Below, in pieces: positions 8,269-18,179 of a DNA stretch of 64,000 nt (positions are counted from its first letter, which is position 1; the number at the start of each line of letters is the position of its first letter). The DNA lies in NCBI GenBank assembly GCA_039029315.1, contig JBCCGK010000022.1, positions 57,056-121,055 of the forward strand, given 5' to 3'. The translations under genes and the position numbers were made by a program. This DNA comes from JBCCCJ01 sp039029315. Lineage in GTDB: Bacteria > Bacteroidota > Bacteroidia > J057. The notes beneath the pieces were generated by a model. That model searched no databases. It saw only the letters and a program-made list of their open reading frames with translations, and was not told the DNA's origin.

Positions 8269-10698
8269 TCATTCGCTCTTCAGGGATTCTACAGGGTTGG
8301 TTCTTGCCAGCCGAATGGATTGATAGCTTACTGTGAGCATGATCAAAGCAAGCATGGTCAATCCGGTAAACAAAAATAGCCAGAAGGAGATCTCTACATG
8401 ATAGGCGAATCCAGATAACCATTCAGACATGACCCAATATCCGATGGGCATGCCAATGAGGCTGGCAATGCCGATAAGGAGGAGAAATTCTCTCGAAAAA
8501 GAGAGGAGAATGCTGGGAATAGAGGCGCCTAGTACTTTCCGAATTCCCATTTCTTTGGATCGTTGTTGAGCAATATAGGTCGTCAAACCAAACAAGCCCC
8601 CACAGCACATGAGGATGGCGATGTAGGTGAATAAATCGAAGACCCAGCCTGTTGCACGATCGGATTCATACTGTTGTGCCAATTGCTGATCCAAAAAGGA
8701 ATAATTCATTTCTTCTTTCATGTAGGATCGCCAAATAGCCTGAATGGAACGAAGGCTCTCCTCCATCTGTCCAGATCGCAGTCGGATAGCGATTCTCGGC
8801 GGAACAAATTGATTGTTTCCATTAAAAATAACCAAGGGACCAATTTCCGTATGTAGCGAATAATAATGATAATCTTCAACCACCCCGATCACAGTCAGAA
8901 TAGGAGAAGCATTCTCTCCGTTTGAAGGATTTTGGAATTGAACTCCCACGGCATCTGCTACCCCTAAGGCCCGCATGGTGGCTTCATTGATCATAACTTT
9001 AGCTGAATCGGCATATGATGGACCAAAGGACCTTCCCTGTACAAGACGAAACTGTAAGGTTTCGAAGAAGTAATCGTCATAGGTCATGACATTGGTTCGC
9101 AAGTCGCTACTGATGGGCTTGACCACTTTGAAAATGTTGCTTCCATGCAAATCGCCTGGCAGGCCATTGGCCCCTCCTATCTGTTGTACATGAGGCAGTG
9201 AGGCAACTTCATTCCTGAAGGCCTGATAGTGTTGTCCAAGCCGCCCTGCCTGAGGGATTACCAGAATATTCTCTTTGTTGAAGCCCAGATCCTTCGATCT
9301 GAAGTAGCGCATCTGCTGATAGATGAGAATGGACCCGGAGATCATAACAATGGAAATCACAAACTGAAGAGTGGTGAGGCCATTTCGGAGCCATCGTCCC
9401 CGCTTCCCGCTTTTGAAGGTGCCCTGCAAGATGCGGGAAGGGCGAATCCCTGCAATCACGGTTGCAGGGTAGAAGCCTGAGAGAGTTCCTATTCCCGCAA
9501 TAAAGAGGAGAAACAATACAATTGCCGACGGATGATAGAGGGGCTGCAAACTCAAGGAGGTATGTAGAATGCCATTGAAATAAGGCAAGCCGACACTGAG
9601 CAAAATCAGGGCAACTCCTGCACTGATGGAGCAAAGCAAAATAGATTCGGCCAAAAATTGCCAGATCAAGGTTCGGTGAGAGACACCCATCACTTTGCGA
9701 ATGCCTACTTCCTTGGCTCGGGCAGGAGATCTGGCGACAGAGAGATTGACATAATTAATGCTGGAGATGAACAGAATGATGAATGCAATCAAGGCAAGTA
9801 AGTAGATATACTGGATATTGCTGGTAGGTTCTGCCTCCAGATCAAGCTTGGAATACAGATGAATATCTTCCAGAGCTTGCAAAAAATAGTCAAACCGATG
9901 CCCGGCTTCCTGATAATCGAGTCCCAAATTCTGAGAAAGATGTTCTTTGCCATAGGTATCCACCAATTGATCAAACTTCTCTTCAAAGTTGTGGGCATCC
10001 ACACCTGACCGAAGTTTTACATAGGTATACAGCCAGGGGTTCATCCAACGGTTATTGTCAATCGCAGCTTCCAAATACGGAATGGAATGGATGGAGCCCA
10101 GAACATCAAAATGCAAATGCGAGTTGACAGGAATGTCCCTGATCACAGCTGATACCAGATAAACAACCGTATCTGAGACGATACCGAGCGTCTCGTTGAG
10201 AACGTCTGTTTTGCCAAAATACTTCATGGCGGTGGATTCGGTCAGCACGATCTTTCCTGCTGCATCCAGGGCTGTCGCAGGGTCCCCATGGAGAAAGGTA
10301 TGGGAGAACACCTCAAAAAAATCTGCATCTGCAAACCGAACTCTGGGTTCCACAAAGGTTTGCTCTCCTATCCGGATCGATATGTCATTCATGAAATACA
10401 TCCGATGGACACGGGTTGCAGCCTCGACTTCGGGATAATATTCTTTCAGGACAGGGGCAAGTGTGACAGGAGAGGAAGCGAAATCACGCGTCCTGTCCGG
10501 ATAAACACGATGAAGAGCGACTCTATAGATTCTCTCACTTCCCTGGAAGAACTTATCGAAGGACAACTCATGGTGAACATAGAGAGAAATCAACAGAACA
10601 CTGGCGATTCCGATGGAAAGACCCGCCAGGTTGATCAAGCCATAGACTTTGTTGCGATTGAGATGGCGCCAGGCTATCAATAGATGGTGGAAGAACAT
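8269..10698 (-). CDS. ABC transporter permease, MacB/FtsX type, with duplicated permease module
   Basis: 809 residues. Begins with MFFHHLLIAWRHLNRNKVYGLINLAGLSIGIA, the standard start of the large Bacteroidota FtsX-like permeases: an N-terminal helix, a periplasmic MacB core domain (about 45-270), then three helices of an FtsX module (about 285-430, containing EVGIRKVMGVSHRTLIWQFLAES). A second copy follows (helix about 435, periplasmic domain 460-670, FtsX helices 680-800 with KEMGIRKVLGASIPSILL) and the end is NPVESLKSE. Such proteins work with a separate ATPase in efflux or mechanotransmission across the envelope; no ATPase gene is adjacent. A paralogue sits at 26529-28946. Substrate unknown. 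Confidence 0.92.
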   Translation of the reverse strand: MFFHHLLIAWRHLNRNKVYGLINLAGLSIGIASVLLISLYVHHELSFDKFFQGSERIYRVALHRVYPDRTRDFASSPVTLAPVLKEYYPEVEAATRVHRMYFMNDISIRIGEQTFVEPRVRFADADFFEVFSHTFLHGDPATALDAAGKIVLTESTAMKYFGKTDVLNETLGIVSDTVVYLVSAVIRDIPVNSHLHFDVLGSIHSIPYLEAAIDNNRWMNPWLYTYVKLRSGVDAHNFEEKFDQLVDTYGKEHLSQNLGLDYQEAGHRFDYFLQALEDIHLYSKLDLEAEPTSNIQYIYLLALIAFIILFISSINYVNLSVARSPARAKEVGIRKVMGVSHRTLIWQFLAESILLCSISAGVALILLSVGLPYFNGILHTSLSLQPLYHPSAIVLFLLFIAGIGTLSGFYPATVIAGIRPSRILQGTFKSGKRGRWLRNGLTTLQFVISIVMISGSILIYQQMRYFRSKDLGFNKENILVIPQAGRLGQHYQAFRNEVASLPHVQQIGGANGLPGDLHGSNIFKVVKPISSDLRTNVMTYDDYFFETLQFRLVQGRSFGPSYADSAKVMINEATMRALGVADAVGVQFQNPSNGENASPILTVIGVVEDYHYYSLHTEIGPLVIFNGNNQFVPPRIAIRLRSGQMEESLRSIQAIWRSYMKEEMNYSFLDQQLAQQYESDRATGWVFDLFTYIAILMCCGGLFGLTTYIAQQRSKEMGIRKVLGASIPSILLSFSREFLLLIGIASLIGMPIGYWVMSEWLSGFAYHVEISFWLFLFTGLTMLALIMLTVSYQSIRLARTNPVESLKSE

Positions 10699-10770
10699 AT
10701 GACAGGATGGATAAATGCGAACTCACTTCTCCTCATTCACATACAGCAGAGAGGGGAAAGTAGTCACATT

Positions 10771-12939
10771 TCAGCTGACAAACCACTCCTGTAGTTTCTC
10801 CTGTATCATGTTTTTCTGAATGGGTTTGGACAAATAATCATCCATGCCGGCCTGTAGACATTTGTCTTTGTCTTCTTTCATCGCATTGGCTGTCATAGCT
10901 ATAATGATGGGATGATATCCCTGCTCCTCTTCCATCTTTCGGATGTTGATTGTAGCGGTCAATCCATCCATTTCCGGCATTTGCATATCCATGAATATCA
11001 AGTCGTAAGGGATTAGTTTCCAGGCTTCTATAGCTTCGATTCCGTTTCCTGCGATATCTGCTTGGTATCCCAATTTTGACAGCATTCTTAGCGCAACTTT
11101 CTGATTGACCAGATTGTCTTCCACGATGAGAATCTTGAGTGGGTGGGTCAGCAATTGGTCTTCTTTGACTGTTTTCACAGCGGAGGGTTGGCTTGCTTTT
11201 GTGGGAGGATTCAGCAAGCCAATGATTTTCTTTTTTAGCAAGTCTGGCCGAACGGGTTTGTTAAGATATGCATCCACATAGGTCTTGGCCTTATCAGCCC
11301 ACTCATAGCCAAGAGAAGACAAAACCAGGATGCTGATTGGGCGATCTGTAAAGCGTTCTCTAATATGTCTGGAAAGTTCGATCCCATCTATCTCAGGCAT
11401 TTGGAGGTCGGTGATGAGCAGCTGCAAATTGGGATATTGGGCAAGAAGCGATGGAACCTCCCGTGGATCATGGGTAACAATTGGATCCAGATGCCAGTTT
11501 TTGCATTGTTGGCCTAGAATTTTGAGATTCGTGTGGTTGTCATCGACCAACAAGACCTGTCTGCCTTCAATCTCTTTCAAGCTTATTTGTTCCTCCTTGG
11601 GTAAAGCTCTGAATTCTCCTTCAACCTGAATGGTGAAGAAAAAAGTCGTTCCTTCTCCCAATGTGCTCTCTACCCATATTTCCCCGCCCAATAGCTCAGT
11701 CAAGCGCTTCGAAATGGCAAGTCCAAGTCCGGTGCCTCCATATTTGCGGGTGATCGAAGCGTCGATCTGAGAAAAAGACCTGAATAGGCGTTTTTGTTTG
11801 TCCTTCGAAATGCCAATCCCTGTGTCCCGAACCGCAAACTCCAACAAATATTTGTTCCCTATCCTCTTTTTCTTTTTCACATACACAACAATCTCCCCCT
11901 GATCCGTGAATTTCAACGCATTGTTGACCAGGTTCAGAAGAATTTGTCTGAGGCGGGTAAGGTCAGATTTGATATGGGTAGGGGTATCCTGATCTGCCAG
12001 ATAAAGAAGGTCCAACTTTTTTTCACTCGCTTTGCCTGCAAGAAGATCCAATACATCTTCGAGGGGTTCTGGTGTCGGGAACCATTGCTCCTCCAACTCC
12101 ATATTCCCGGATTCGATTTTGGAGAAGTCCAGAATATCATTGATGATTCCAAGAAGATTCTTGCCGCTGATGCGAACCGTTTCTACATATTCTTTTTGTT
12201 CTTCGTTGAGGTGAGTATCCATCAAGAGCCCTGTCATCCCGATGACTGCATTCATTGGAGTTCTGATTTCATGACTCATGGTGGAGAGGAATTGACTTTT
12301 GGCCTGAGCTCCCTGTTCGGCCAGATTCTTGGCATGGAGCAAATTATCGTTTAGATGATTTCGGATTTTTACATACTGATTCACGATGTATAGCAAATAA
12401 ATCAGGCTAATCGAGATGATGAGGATAAGACTGATGAGTTCTTCGACAGGCGCTTGTAAGGGAGGTGGGGCCGGAAGTGGGACCTCTAGTATGTGAAAAC
12501 AGAGACTAACTGCCAGCGTAAAGACGAGTAGGCAGGAAAAAATAATTCCCCATTTTTTTCCCAGCGTAAAATGAGCCAAAAAAATCAAAATAATGAACAA
12601 GAGGGGAAAAGCTGTAGTGGGACGCCCTCCTGCTGAAAGAAATAGATTGAACGTCAATGATAAATAGGCAATCAAACAGAAAACAAAGGATGATGTCCGA
12701 TAAGATTTCCATCTTTTCAGAACAACAATCGGAATGAGGTACATACAGGTTGAAGCTACATTCATCCCGAAAATCAGAAATTTGTATTCTGATTTTGATA
12801 CCAATCCCATAGGTGTCAAGAGAACGCCTACCAGGAAAAAACCAAATGCGAGATTGAATACAAGTTGTACCTTCAGTCCCTCTTCCAACGAACAATTGTC
12901 CAAATATGATTGCAAAAACCAGTTTCTAATCTTTTTCAT
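10771..12939 (-). CDS. Hybrid sensor histidine kinase with two receiver domains
   Basis: 722 residues. Five or six hydrophobic segments in residues 25-190 form the membrane sensor region, with no recognised periplasmic sensing domain. A short linker leads to HisKA (FLSTMSHEIRTPMN, phospho-acceptor His223), HATPase (DTGIGI, GGTGLGLAISKRL, about 320-440), receiver 1 (VLLVDDNHTNLK, phospho-Asp in LLITDLQMPEIDG, about 455-575) and receiver 2 (LKILIVEDNLVNQK, phospho-Asp in LIFMDMQMPEMDG, about 600-720). Receiver 1 keeps the acidic pair and the lysine (LNKPV) and looks functional. No Hpt protein or output regulator is adjacent, so phosphoryl transfer must go to an unlinked partner. It is divergent from the biosynthetic-type cluster starting at 13309 and might control it; this is only positional. 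Confidence 0.93.
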   Translation of the reverse strand: MKKIRNWFLQSYLDNCSLEEGLKVQLVFNLAFGFFLVGVLLTPMGLVSKSEYKFLIFGMNVASTCMYLIPIVVLKRWKSYRTSSFVFCLIAYLSLTFNLFLSAGGRPTTAFPLLFIILIFLAHFTLGKKWGIIFSCLLVFTLAVSLCFHILEVPLPAPPPLQAPVEELISLILIISISLIYLLYIVNQYVKIRNHLNDNLLHAKNLAEQGAQAKSQFLSTMSHEIRTPMNAVIGMTGLLMDTHLNEEQKEYVETVRISGKNLLGIINDILDFSKIESGNMELEEQWFPTPEPLEDVLDLLAGKASEKKLDLLYLADQDTPTHIKSDLTRLRQILLNLVNNALKFTDQGEIVVYVKKKKRIGNKYLLEFAVRDTGIGISKDKQKRLFRSFSQIDASITRKYGGTGLGLAISKRLTELLGGEIWVESTLGEGTTFFFTIQVEGEFRALPKEEQISLKEIEGRQVLLVDDNHTNLKILGQQCKNWHLDPIVTHDPREVPSLLAQYPNLQLLITDLQMPEIDGIELSRHIRERFTDRPISILVLSSLGYEWADKAKTYVDAYLNKPVRPDLLKKKIIGLLNPPTKASQPSAVKTVKEDQLLTHPLKILIVEDNLVNQKVALRMLSKLGYQADIAGNGIEAIEAWKLIPYDLIFMDMQMPEMDGLTATINIRKMEEEQGYHPIIIAMTANAMKEDKDKCLQAGMDDYLSKPIQKNMIQEKLQEWFVS

Positions 12940-13308
12940 CCGCCCATAATCATTATATCAAGTAGAATTATAGAGAAAAGATAGAAGGTTTTTGGGCTTT
13001 TTGAAGGCAATAGATGGTGCAATTCTAAGGCATGTAATACTTTGTCAGGAATCATCTGATTGCCAGTGGTCAAATTCTTGTCATCAAACAAATAGAGTTT
13101 TGAGGAAGGAAGGGAGAAAATGGTTTTTTTTTCAAAATATGCAGGCCTCGCCCAATGGATTTGGCAAAGAATGCAAGAGCAAATGAGGAGAGGAGTTTAA
13201 TTGAGAAAAATTCCTAAAAAACGATTCCCTCCGAAAAAAATCCTGTTCTGACAGAATTTTTTTTCACTACCTTGGTCTGATTAGAACAAACTCCTCAACC
13301 TTCTAGCC
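12940..13308. other. Divergent intergenic region between hybrid kinase and biosynthetic-type cluster
   Basis: 369 bases without a credible gene; the 64-codon frame at 12992-13186 has no family features. Near 13244 lies TTCTGACAGAA, a 5-bp dyad set between an A-rich and a T-rich run, which could form a small hairpin. The probable cluster promoter is listed separately. Confidence 0.5.
13268..13275 (+). promoter_or_regulatory. Probable -7 element of the 13309-21682 cluster
   Basis: TACCTTGG differs by one base from TAnnTTTG and lies 33 bases before the ATG at 13309. It follows a T-rich run and the TTCTGACAGAA dyad. It is the best promoter candidate for the whole plus-strand operon. Confidence 0.4.
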
Positions 13309-16086
13309 ATGCTCTTTCTTGCCCCTACTCATTGGAAATGGACCCTTCAACTCCCTAAAGCGAAAGATCCTCGCTGGACGGTGGCTTTCTTGTTGTTTAC
13401 GTATGTTGTCCTTGGTGTGCTTGTCCTAGGATTCAGTCGGAGATGGGAACAGATTCTCCTTCTTCTTGGAATGGGGATGGGACTGGATATGCTTCTGTCA
13501 GGATTGGTAAAAGGCGAGGTTCGATTTCCTTTGTCTTCTCTTATTTCCTGTCTGTCTTTGGCCATTCTTCTGAATTTTTCCCTGGGCTTCGCCTATCTGT
13601 GGTTGCCTGTCGGATTAGCCATTGGATCGAAATATGTCTTTACCCTCAAGGGAAAACATGTATTCAATCCTTCCTTGTTTGGGATATGTGTCAGTCTGTG
13701 GATTGGCAATGAATTGGTCAGTCTGTCTCCTGCCTATCAGTGGTTTGGGAATGCCGAAACAGCCTGGACGATGGCAATATTTATTGTTACAGGAGCTGTA
13801 TTGATGTTTTTGAAACAGATCAATCGACACTGGTTGATTCTTTCCTTCCTCTTTTTCTATCTTCTGCAAACAGCTTTACGAGCCTATATTCTTAGGAACC
13901 ATATCCCAATAGAGACCTTGTTCATCGGGACAATGACCACGCCGGCTTTTTATTTGTTCACTTTCTACATGATCACAGATCCTGCAACAAGTCCAGCTGG
14001 CAAAAAACAACAAATATTCATTGGCTTTGTCCTTGCTGCTCTGGATTTGTTCTTTCATACCAAGTTCAGCCTCTACACATTTTTCTATGCTGGATTTACG
14101 GTAGGAGCTGTCAGGTATGCGATGGGGCATTTGCAAATGGGAATCAAGGACCCGACTTATTTTTCCGGAATTCTTCGAAAGGGTCCGGCCAGGGCACTTT
14201 TTCTGATCCTCTTTACCTTCTCTATCATGGCTTTTCGCTACAGCTCTTTTCACGAACCAGTAGCCAAAACAGAACAATCCTTCCACCTGGAATCGATCTC
14301 TCCTGAGCATTCGGGAATTGGTTCCCAGCAAAGTGATATTCTCGAACAGGTAGATGGACGGGTATTGCATGTGGCCAAATGGATGATGTCAGTCGGAGAT
14401 GCAACCGCAGCTGCAGATGTCGACCTGGATGGGGATCAGGATTTATTTTTTACCCAAACGCTGAAAGATTCTGCCTGGCAAGCCAAACTCTTTCTGAACC
14501 AGGGAGACTTTGTGTTTGAGAAAATGTCGATTCCAGATCTTGAATCTTATTTGGGAGATCCCGTGCAGCATGGCTTGCCTTCTACTGCACTTTTTTTTGA
14601 TTATGACAATGATGGCGACAAGGACCTATTCGTCGGATTTGCTTTTGCGTCCAGTCATTTGTTTGAGAATCGAATGGTGCAGGATGGCAGGGTACATTTT
14701 GTCGAAAAAGAAGTGCCATTTTTGACTCGGACCAATACTGCCTGCCTGGGAGCCAATGCCTTTGATTTAGACAATGATGGCTATCTCGAACTCCTGATCA
14801 CAAATGCGATTCCTCCTTATCTGACAGATTATGACACGGATGTCCCCTTCAATTTGTTCTCCTTACCCAGGCCGGAATATGAAGGAGATCGGCGGATGTT
14901 CCATTTTATGCATGAGTCCTGGCACAATGCCAACAATGGCGGCAAAAATCATTTGCTTCTCAATCGGGGAGGGGAAGCCTTTGAATTGGCAGATCATGAA
15001 ACCTATGGGTTGGATGCCACAAGATGGAGTCTGGCGACAGGCACCATGGATGTCAATCAAGACGGATATACAGACCTCTACATCGCCAATGATTTTGGCA
15101 GAGATGATTGCTATTTGAATACAGAAGGGAAATTCTTTGACAGGCAGCAGGGCCGATTTTTTGGAGATATTGGAAAAGACACCTACAAAGGAATGAATGT
15201 CAGTATGGGCGATGTCGATGGGAACGGAAAAGAAGATATCTATATCAGCAATGTGCATCATGCAGTTCAAGCTGAAGGGAGTCTGTTGTGGATGAATGAG
15301 ACAGATTCTCTGGCTGCAGAAGTCTCCTTTAAAGAACGCGCTTCTCAAAAGAATGCCCTCAATCCCAATAGATTCGGTTGGGGAGGCGCGATGGCGGACC
15401 TCAATCTGGATGGATGGCTTGACATCCTGCAAGTCAATGGCATGGTGGATGATGAATGGGACAAAGTACAAGAGGAGCCTGAAGACTTTTGGTACTATCA
15501 GATGCAGATCGCGCGTGCAGGTCCAGATATTCACAGTTATGCAGATAAATGGGCAGACATTCGCGGAAAATATATTTATCCCAATGAAGCGGATCGTATC
15601 TATCTGAACCGAGATGGACATGATTTTGTCGATATATCTGAACAGGTCGGTTTTACGCACCTCCGCAACACCCGGGGAATAGCTGCTGTGGATCTGGACA
15701 ATGATGGAGATTTGGATGTGGTGGTGACGGATCAGTTTGGCGCGCCGTTTCTTTACAAAAATCATCTGAAGGACCAACAGTGGCTGGGGATTGAGCTGAG
15801 TGGTAATGGCAGAAGCTGTTCTTCTGACGCCATCGGAACCAGTCTGCATCTCAGCTATACAGAAAACGGGAATCCAAAGACCCAAATCAGGGAAGTCCGG
15901 CTGATGAGTGGATTTTCTGCTCAGGGAGACAGTCGATTGATGTTTGGCCTGGGACCTGCTGCCCATCAAATTAGGAAGCTGCGCCTTCTGATCCACTGGC
16001 AGGATGGCAAAAAGGAGACCCTCCATGATCTGAAGCTCAACCAATATCATGCTATCAGAGAACAATTCCCACTTAGTCAACAGTAA
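13309..16086 (+). CDS. UnbU-like (RnfD/NqrB-fold) membrane domain fused to FG-GAP/ASPIC-UnbV secreted domain
   Basis: 925 residues. Residues 1-315 hold about nine hydrophobic helices with the RnfD/NqrB/UnbU landmarks KHVFNPSLFGI (116-126) and MITDPATSPAG (221-231). The SGAT-type motif that carries covalent FMN in true RnfD/NqrB is not visible, so a redox role in an Rnf/Nqr complex is unlikely. From about 365 to 760 there are at least seven DxDxDG calcium-binding FG-GAP/VCBS repeats (DVDLDGDQD, DYDNDGDKD, DLDNDGYLE, DVNQDGYTD, DVDGNGKED, DLNLDGWLD, DLDNDGDLD). Residues 800-915 are an ASPIC/UnbV domain (LGIELSGNGR, AIGTSLHL, EVRLMSGFSAQ, LRLLIHWQDGK). UnbU and UnbV are separate conserved proteins of enediyne warhead cassettes; here both occur in one chain. 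First gene of a six-gene run; the next starts 4 bases after its stop. Confidence 0.85.
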   Translation: MLFLAPTHWKWTLQLPKAKDPRWTVAFLLFTYVVLGVLVLGFSRRWEQILLLLGMGMGLDMLLSGLVKGEVRFPLSSLISCLSLAILLNFSLGFAYLWLPVGLAIGSKYVFTLKGKHVFNPSLFGICVSLWIGNELVSLSPAYQWFGNAETAWTMAIFIVTGAVLMFLKQINRHWLILSFLFFYLLQTALRAYILRNHIPIETLFIGTMTTPAFYLFTFYMITDPATSPAGKKQQIFIGFVLAALDLFFHTKFSLYTFFYAGFTVGAVRYAMGHLQMGIKDPTYFSGILRKGPARALFLILFTFSIMAFRYSSFHEPVAKTEQSFHLESISPEHSGIGSQQSDILEQVDGRVLHVAKWMMSVGDATAAADVDLDGDQDLFFTQTLKDSAWQAKLFLNQGDFVFEKMSIPDLESYLGDPVQHGLPSTALFFDYDNDGDKDLFVGFAFASSHLFENRMVQDGRVHFVEKEVPFLTRTNTACLGANAFDLDNDGYLELLITNAIPPYLTDYDTDVPFNLFSLPRPEYEGDRRMFHFMHESWHNANNGGKNHLLLNRGGEAFELADHETYGLDATRWSLATGTMDVNQDGYTDLYIANDFGRDDCYLNTEGKFFDRQQGRFFGDIGKDTYKGMNVSMGDVDGNGKEDIYISNVHHAVQAEGSLLWMNETDSLAAEVSFKERASQKNALNPNRFGWGGAMADLNLDGWLDILQVNGMVDDEWDKVQEEPEDFWYYQMQIARAGPDIHSYADKWADIRGKYIYPNEADRIYLNRDGHDFVDISEQVGFTHLRNTRGIAAVDLDNDGDLDVVVTDQFGAPFLYKNHLKDQQWLGIELSGNGRSCSSDAIGTSLHLSYTENGNPKTQIREVRLMSGFSAQGDSRLMFGLGPAAHQIRKLRLLIHWQDGKKETLHDLKLNQYHAIREQFPLSQQ

Positions 16087-16090
16087 CATC

Positions 16091-17038
16091 ATGCAAACGG
16101 AACAACCCTATACCATTGTCAAGGAATCTGCCAATGACAGCAAGGCATGGCGGTCTGTCTTGTTCGAAACAGCACTGACAAGTCTGGCCATCTACGCATC
16201 TACCAGTGGAAATTGGGGGCTTTGGCTGATAGGGCAGGGGATATTGGCAATCAGTATGTTTCATTGGTTTGTCCTGATGCACGACATGGGACATGGGGGA
16301 TTTTTCTCTAACCGCAAGTGGAATATCTGGTGGGGACATATGGCCTCCCTGATTTGTTTGATCCCTTTTTTTCCCTGGAAGTCTGTGCACCATACCCACC
16401 ACGTCTGGACAGGCTGGGCCGAAAATGATCCTACACGACCCCATAAGGAATTGACAGACATGCCGGATTGGGCAATTCGGTTCATGAATTTTTGCTGGAA
16501 ATACTGGATTCCCATCTTTGTAGTAAGTTTTTGCGCAGAAACTTTTTACAATCTTAACCGCTTGGGTACCCTCTATCCATCAAAAAAACGAAGGCGGCAA
16601 CATGTGTTGAGCATAGGATGGATCATTGGAATCCATTTGCTTGTCGCTCTTGTGATTGGCAAGATGTATTTCCAGATATTTGGACTGGCATTTCTGTTAA
16701 ATATTTTGTTTTCAGATCCTATTCTCCTGAGTCAGCATACCCATCTCGACCAGCATCATGTTGGGGACCAAAAAGTCAGGCCCCATTCATTCAAGGACCA
16801 GGATTTGTTCACCAGAACCCTGATTTATCCTGCCTGGTACTCGCGCTATATTCTGTATCATTTTGACAAGCATGGATTTCATCACCAGCATCCAACAATT
16901 CCCTCCTATCATTTGGAGAAGTATGGCAATGCGAACCGAAATACGATTCACTGGTGGGAATGGCTAATCAGAGCCAAAGCGATTCCTGCAAGCACACTCA
17001 TTTATCAATCTTATAAGGACACCAACATACGGCTATGA
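16091..17038 (+). CDS. Membrane fatty-acid-desaturase-family di-iron enzyme
   Basis: 315 residues from the ATG at 16091, 4 bases after the UnbU/UnbV stop (the frame extends back to 16049 inside the previous gene). The histidine boxes of the integral-membrane desaturase/hydroxylase family are present: HDMGH (64-68), HHTHH (100-104), HTHLDQHH in the middle and HGFHH near residue 260. Hydrophobic segments lie between them. Such enzymes use a di-iron centre and O2 to desaturate or hydroxylate lipid chains, carotenoids or other hydrophobic substrates. Its stop overlaps the start of the Rieske oxygenase (ATGA), so the two are probably translationally coupled. The exact substrate is not deducible; a lipid-like or polyene intermediate made or carried by the cluster is inference. 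Confidence 0.88.
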   Translation: MQTEQPYTIVKESANDSKAWRSVLFETALTSLAIYASTSGNWGLWLIGQGILAISMFHWFVLMHDMGHGGFFSNRKWNIWWGHMASLICLIPFFPWKSVHHTHHVWTGWAENDPTRPHKELTDMPDWAIRFMNFCWKYWIPIFVVSFCAETFYNLNRLGTLYPSKKRRRQHVLSIGWIIGIHLLVALVIGKMYFQIFGLAFLLNILFSDPILLSQHTHLDQHHVGDQKVRPHSFKDQDLFTRTLIYPAWYSRYILYHFDKHGFHHQHPTIPSYHLEKYGNANRNTIHWWEWLIRAKAIPASTLIYQSYKDTNIRL

Positions 17039-18081
17039 TGATCAACACTTCTGGCGCCCTCAAAAACTACTGGTACGCGGCTGCCCAAAGCAAACAAATC
17101 CAGAAAGACAAACCCTTCCGGGTACAGATATTTGATTTGCCGATAGTGATTTGGCGCACGAAAAATGGACTCACTGCCTTGCTGGATAGATGTGCCCATC
17201 GCAACGCTCCCTTGAGTTATGGAAAGCTGCTGCGGGAGAACATCATTTGCCCCTATCATGGCTGGACCTTCAATCCCAAAGGAGAATGTGTCAACATTCC
17301 CTCAGAAGGCGAAACCAAATCGGCGGTGATCAGCAACAAAAAGATCGAAAGCTTCCCGATCAGAGAACAGGATGATCTGATCTGGCTATGGATGGGGCGC
17401 GAAACGGAGGTGGACAAAGAACCCTTTCAGATGCCCATCGTCAAGCGGAAGGGATGGCATTACTATTATATGGAGACCATGTTTGAGAACAATGTGACAG
17501 ATCTGGTGGAGAACTTCATGGATGTGCCCCATACTGTTTTTGTACACAAAGGCTGGTTTCGTGACAAAAAACAAATCAAAGTGCCTATGTTGGTGGAGCG
17601 AACAGAAGACAGCGTCCTGGTGACCTACCAACAGGAAAATGACAGCATTGGTGCATTCAATTGGTTGGTCAATCCCAAAGGCTTGCCAATGAAACATACC
17701 GATAACTTCTACATGCCCAACAATACCAAGGTAGATTACATCTTTGGGGAGGAAGAAAGAGGGTTTATCATTTCCAGCACTTGTACCCCAATCGAAGCAT
17801 TCAAAACACGAGTCTATACCTTGATTTGCTACAAATTTGGTTGGATGACGCCCCTGGCCAAGCTGTTTTTGCCCGCTTACACCCGCAAGGTCATCGAACA
17901 AGATGTCTGGATCATGGACATTCAAGGCAAAAATCTACAAACCTTTGAAACGCCTGTCTATAAGTCCACTCAAGCAGATACCTTGCACCTCTATATCGAA
18001 TCCCTCCGCAACTGGGCACAAAAAGGTGGCGAAAATGCCCAGCCAAAGCCCATCAAAAAAGAATGTGAGTTCTGGATTTAG
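17035..18081 (+). CDS. Rieske non-heme iron oxygenase
   Basis: 348 residues. The Rieske 2Fe-2S motif is complete: CAH (Cys53, His55) and CPYHGW (Cys72, His75). The mononuclear iron site follows as ENFMDVPHTVFVH (Asp163, His166, His171), with the likely third ligand in EQDVWIMD near residue 290. This resembles the single-polypeptide Rieske oxygenases (PaO/cholesterol-desaturase-like and phenylpropionate-dioxygenase-like groups) that need a separate reductase; none is adjacent. The ATG overlaps the desaturase stop codon (ATGA). An O2-dependent oxidation of the cluster product is the natural reading; substrate unknown. Confidence 0.9.
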   Translation: MMINTSGALKNYWYAAAQSKQIQKDKPFRVQIFDLPIVIWRTKNGLTALLDRCAHRNAPLSYGKLLRENIICPYHGWTFNPKGECVNIPSEGETKSAVISNKKIESFPIREQDDLIWLWMGRETEVDKEPFQMPIVKRKGWHYYYMETMFENNVTDLVENFMDVPHTVFVHKGWFRDKKQIKVPMLVERTEDSVLVTYQQENDSIGAFNWLVNPKGLPMKHTDNFYMPNNTKVDYIFGEEERGFIISSTCTPIEAFKTRVYTLICYKFGWMTPLAKLFLPAYTRKVIEQDVWIMDIQGKNLQTFETPVYKSTQADTLHLYIESLRNWAQKGGENAQPKPIKKECEFWI

Positions 18082-18179
18082 CAGTCTGTCTATAAGGAGG
18101 TATGCGGACCAAAACCCTGGAGTATACAGGGAAGGCAATTCCAGTACGGTTGTTTTATGACTGAATTTCATCAAATGCC

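Noticed and set aside
12992..13186. 64-codon plus-strand frame before the biosynthetic-type cluster
   Set aside because: No homology features; it lies in the divergent promoter region.
13309..14250. Reading the N-terminal membrane part as RnfD/NqrB of a respiratory complex
   Set aside because: No FMN-attachment motif is visible, no Rnf/Nqr partner genes are nearby and the C-terminus is ASPIC/UnbV.
14863..16092. 409-codon minus-strand open frame opposite the UnbU/UnbV fusion
   Set aside because: Antisense to the FG-GAP repeats, whose Asp/Asn/Gly-rich codons give few stops on the other strand; no domain or signal peptide of its own.
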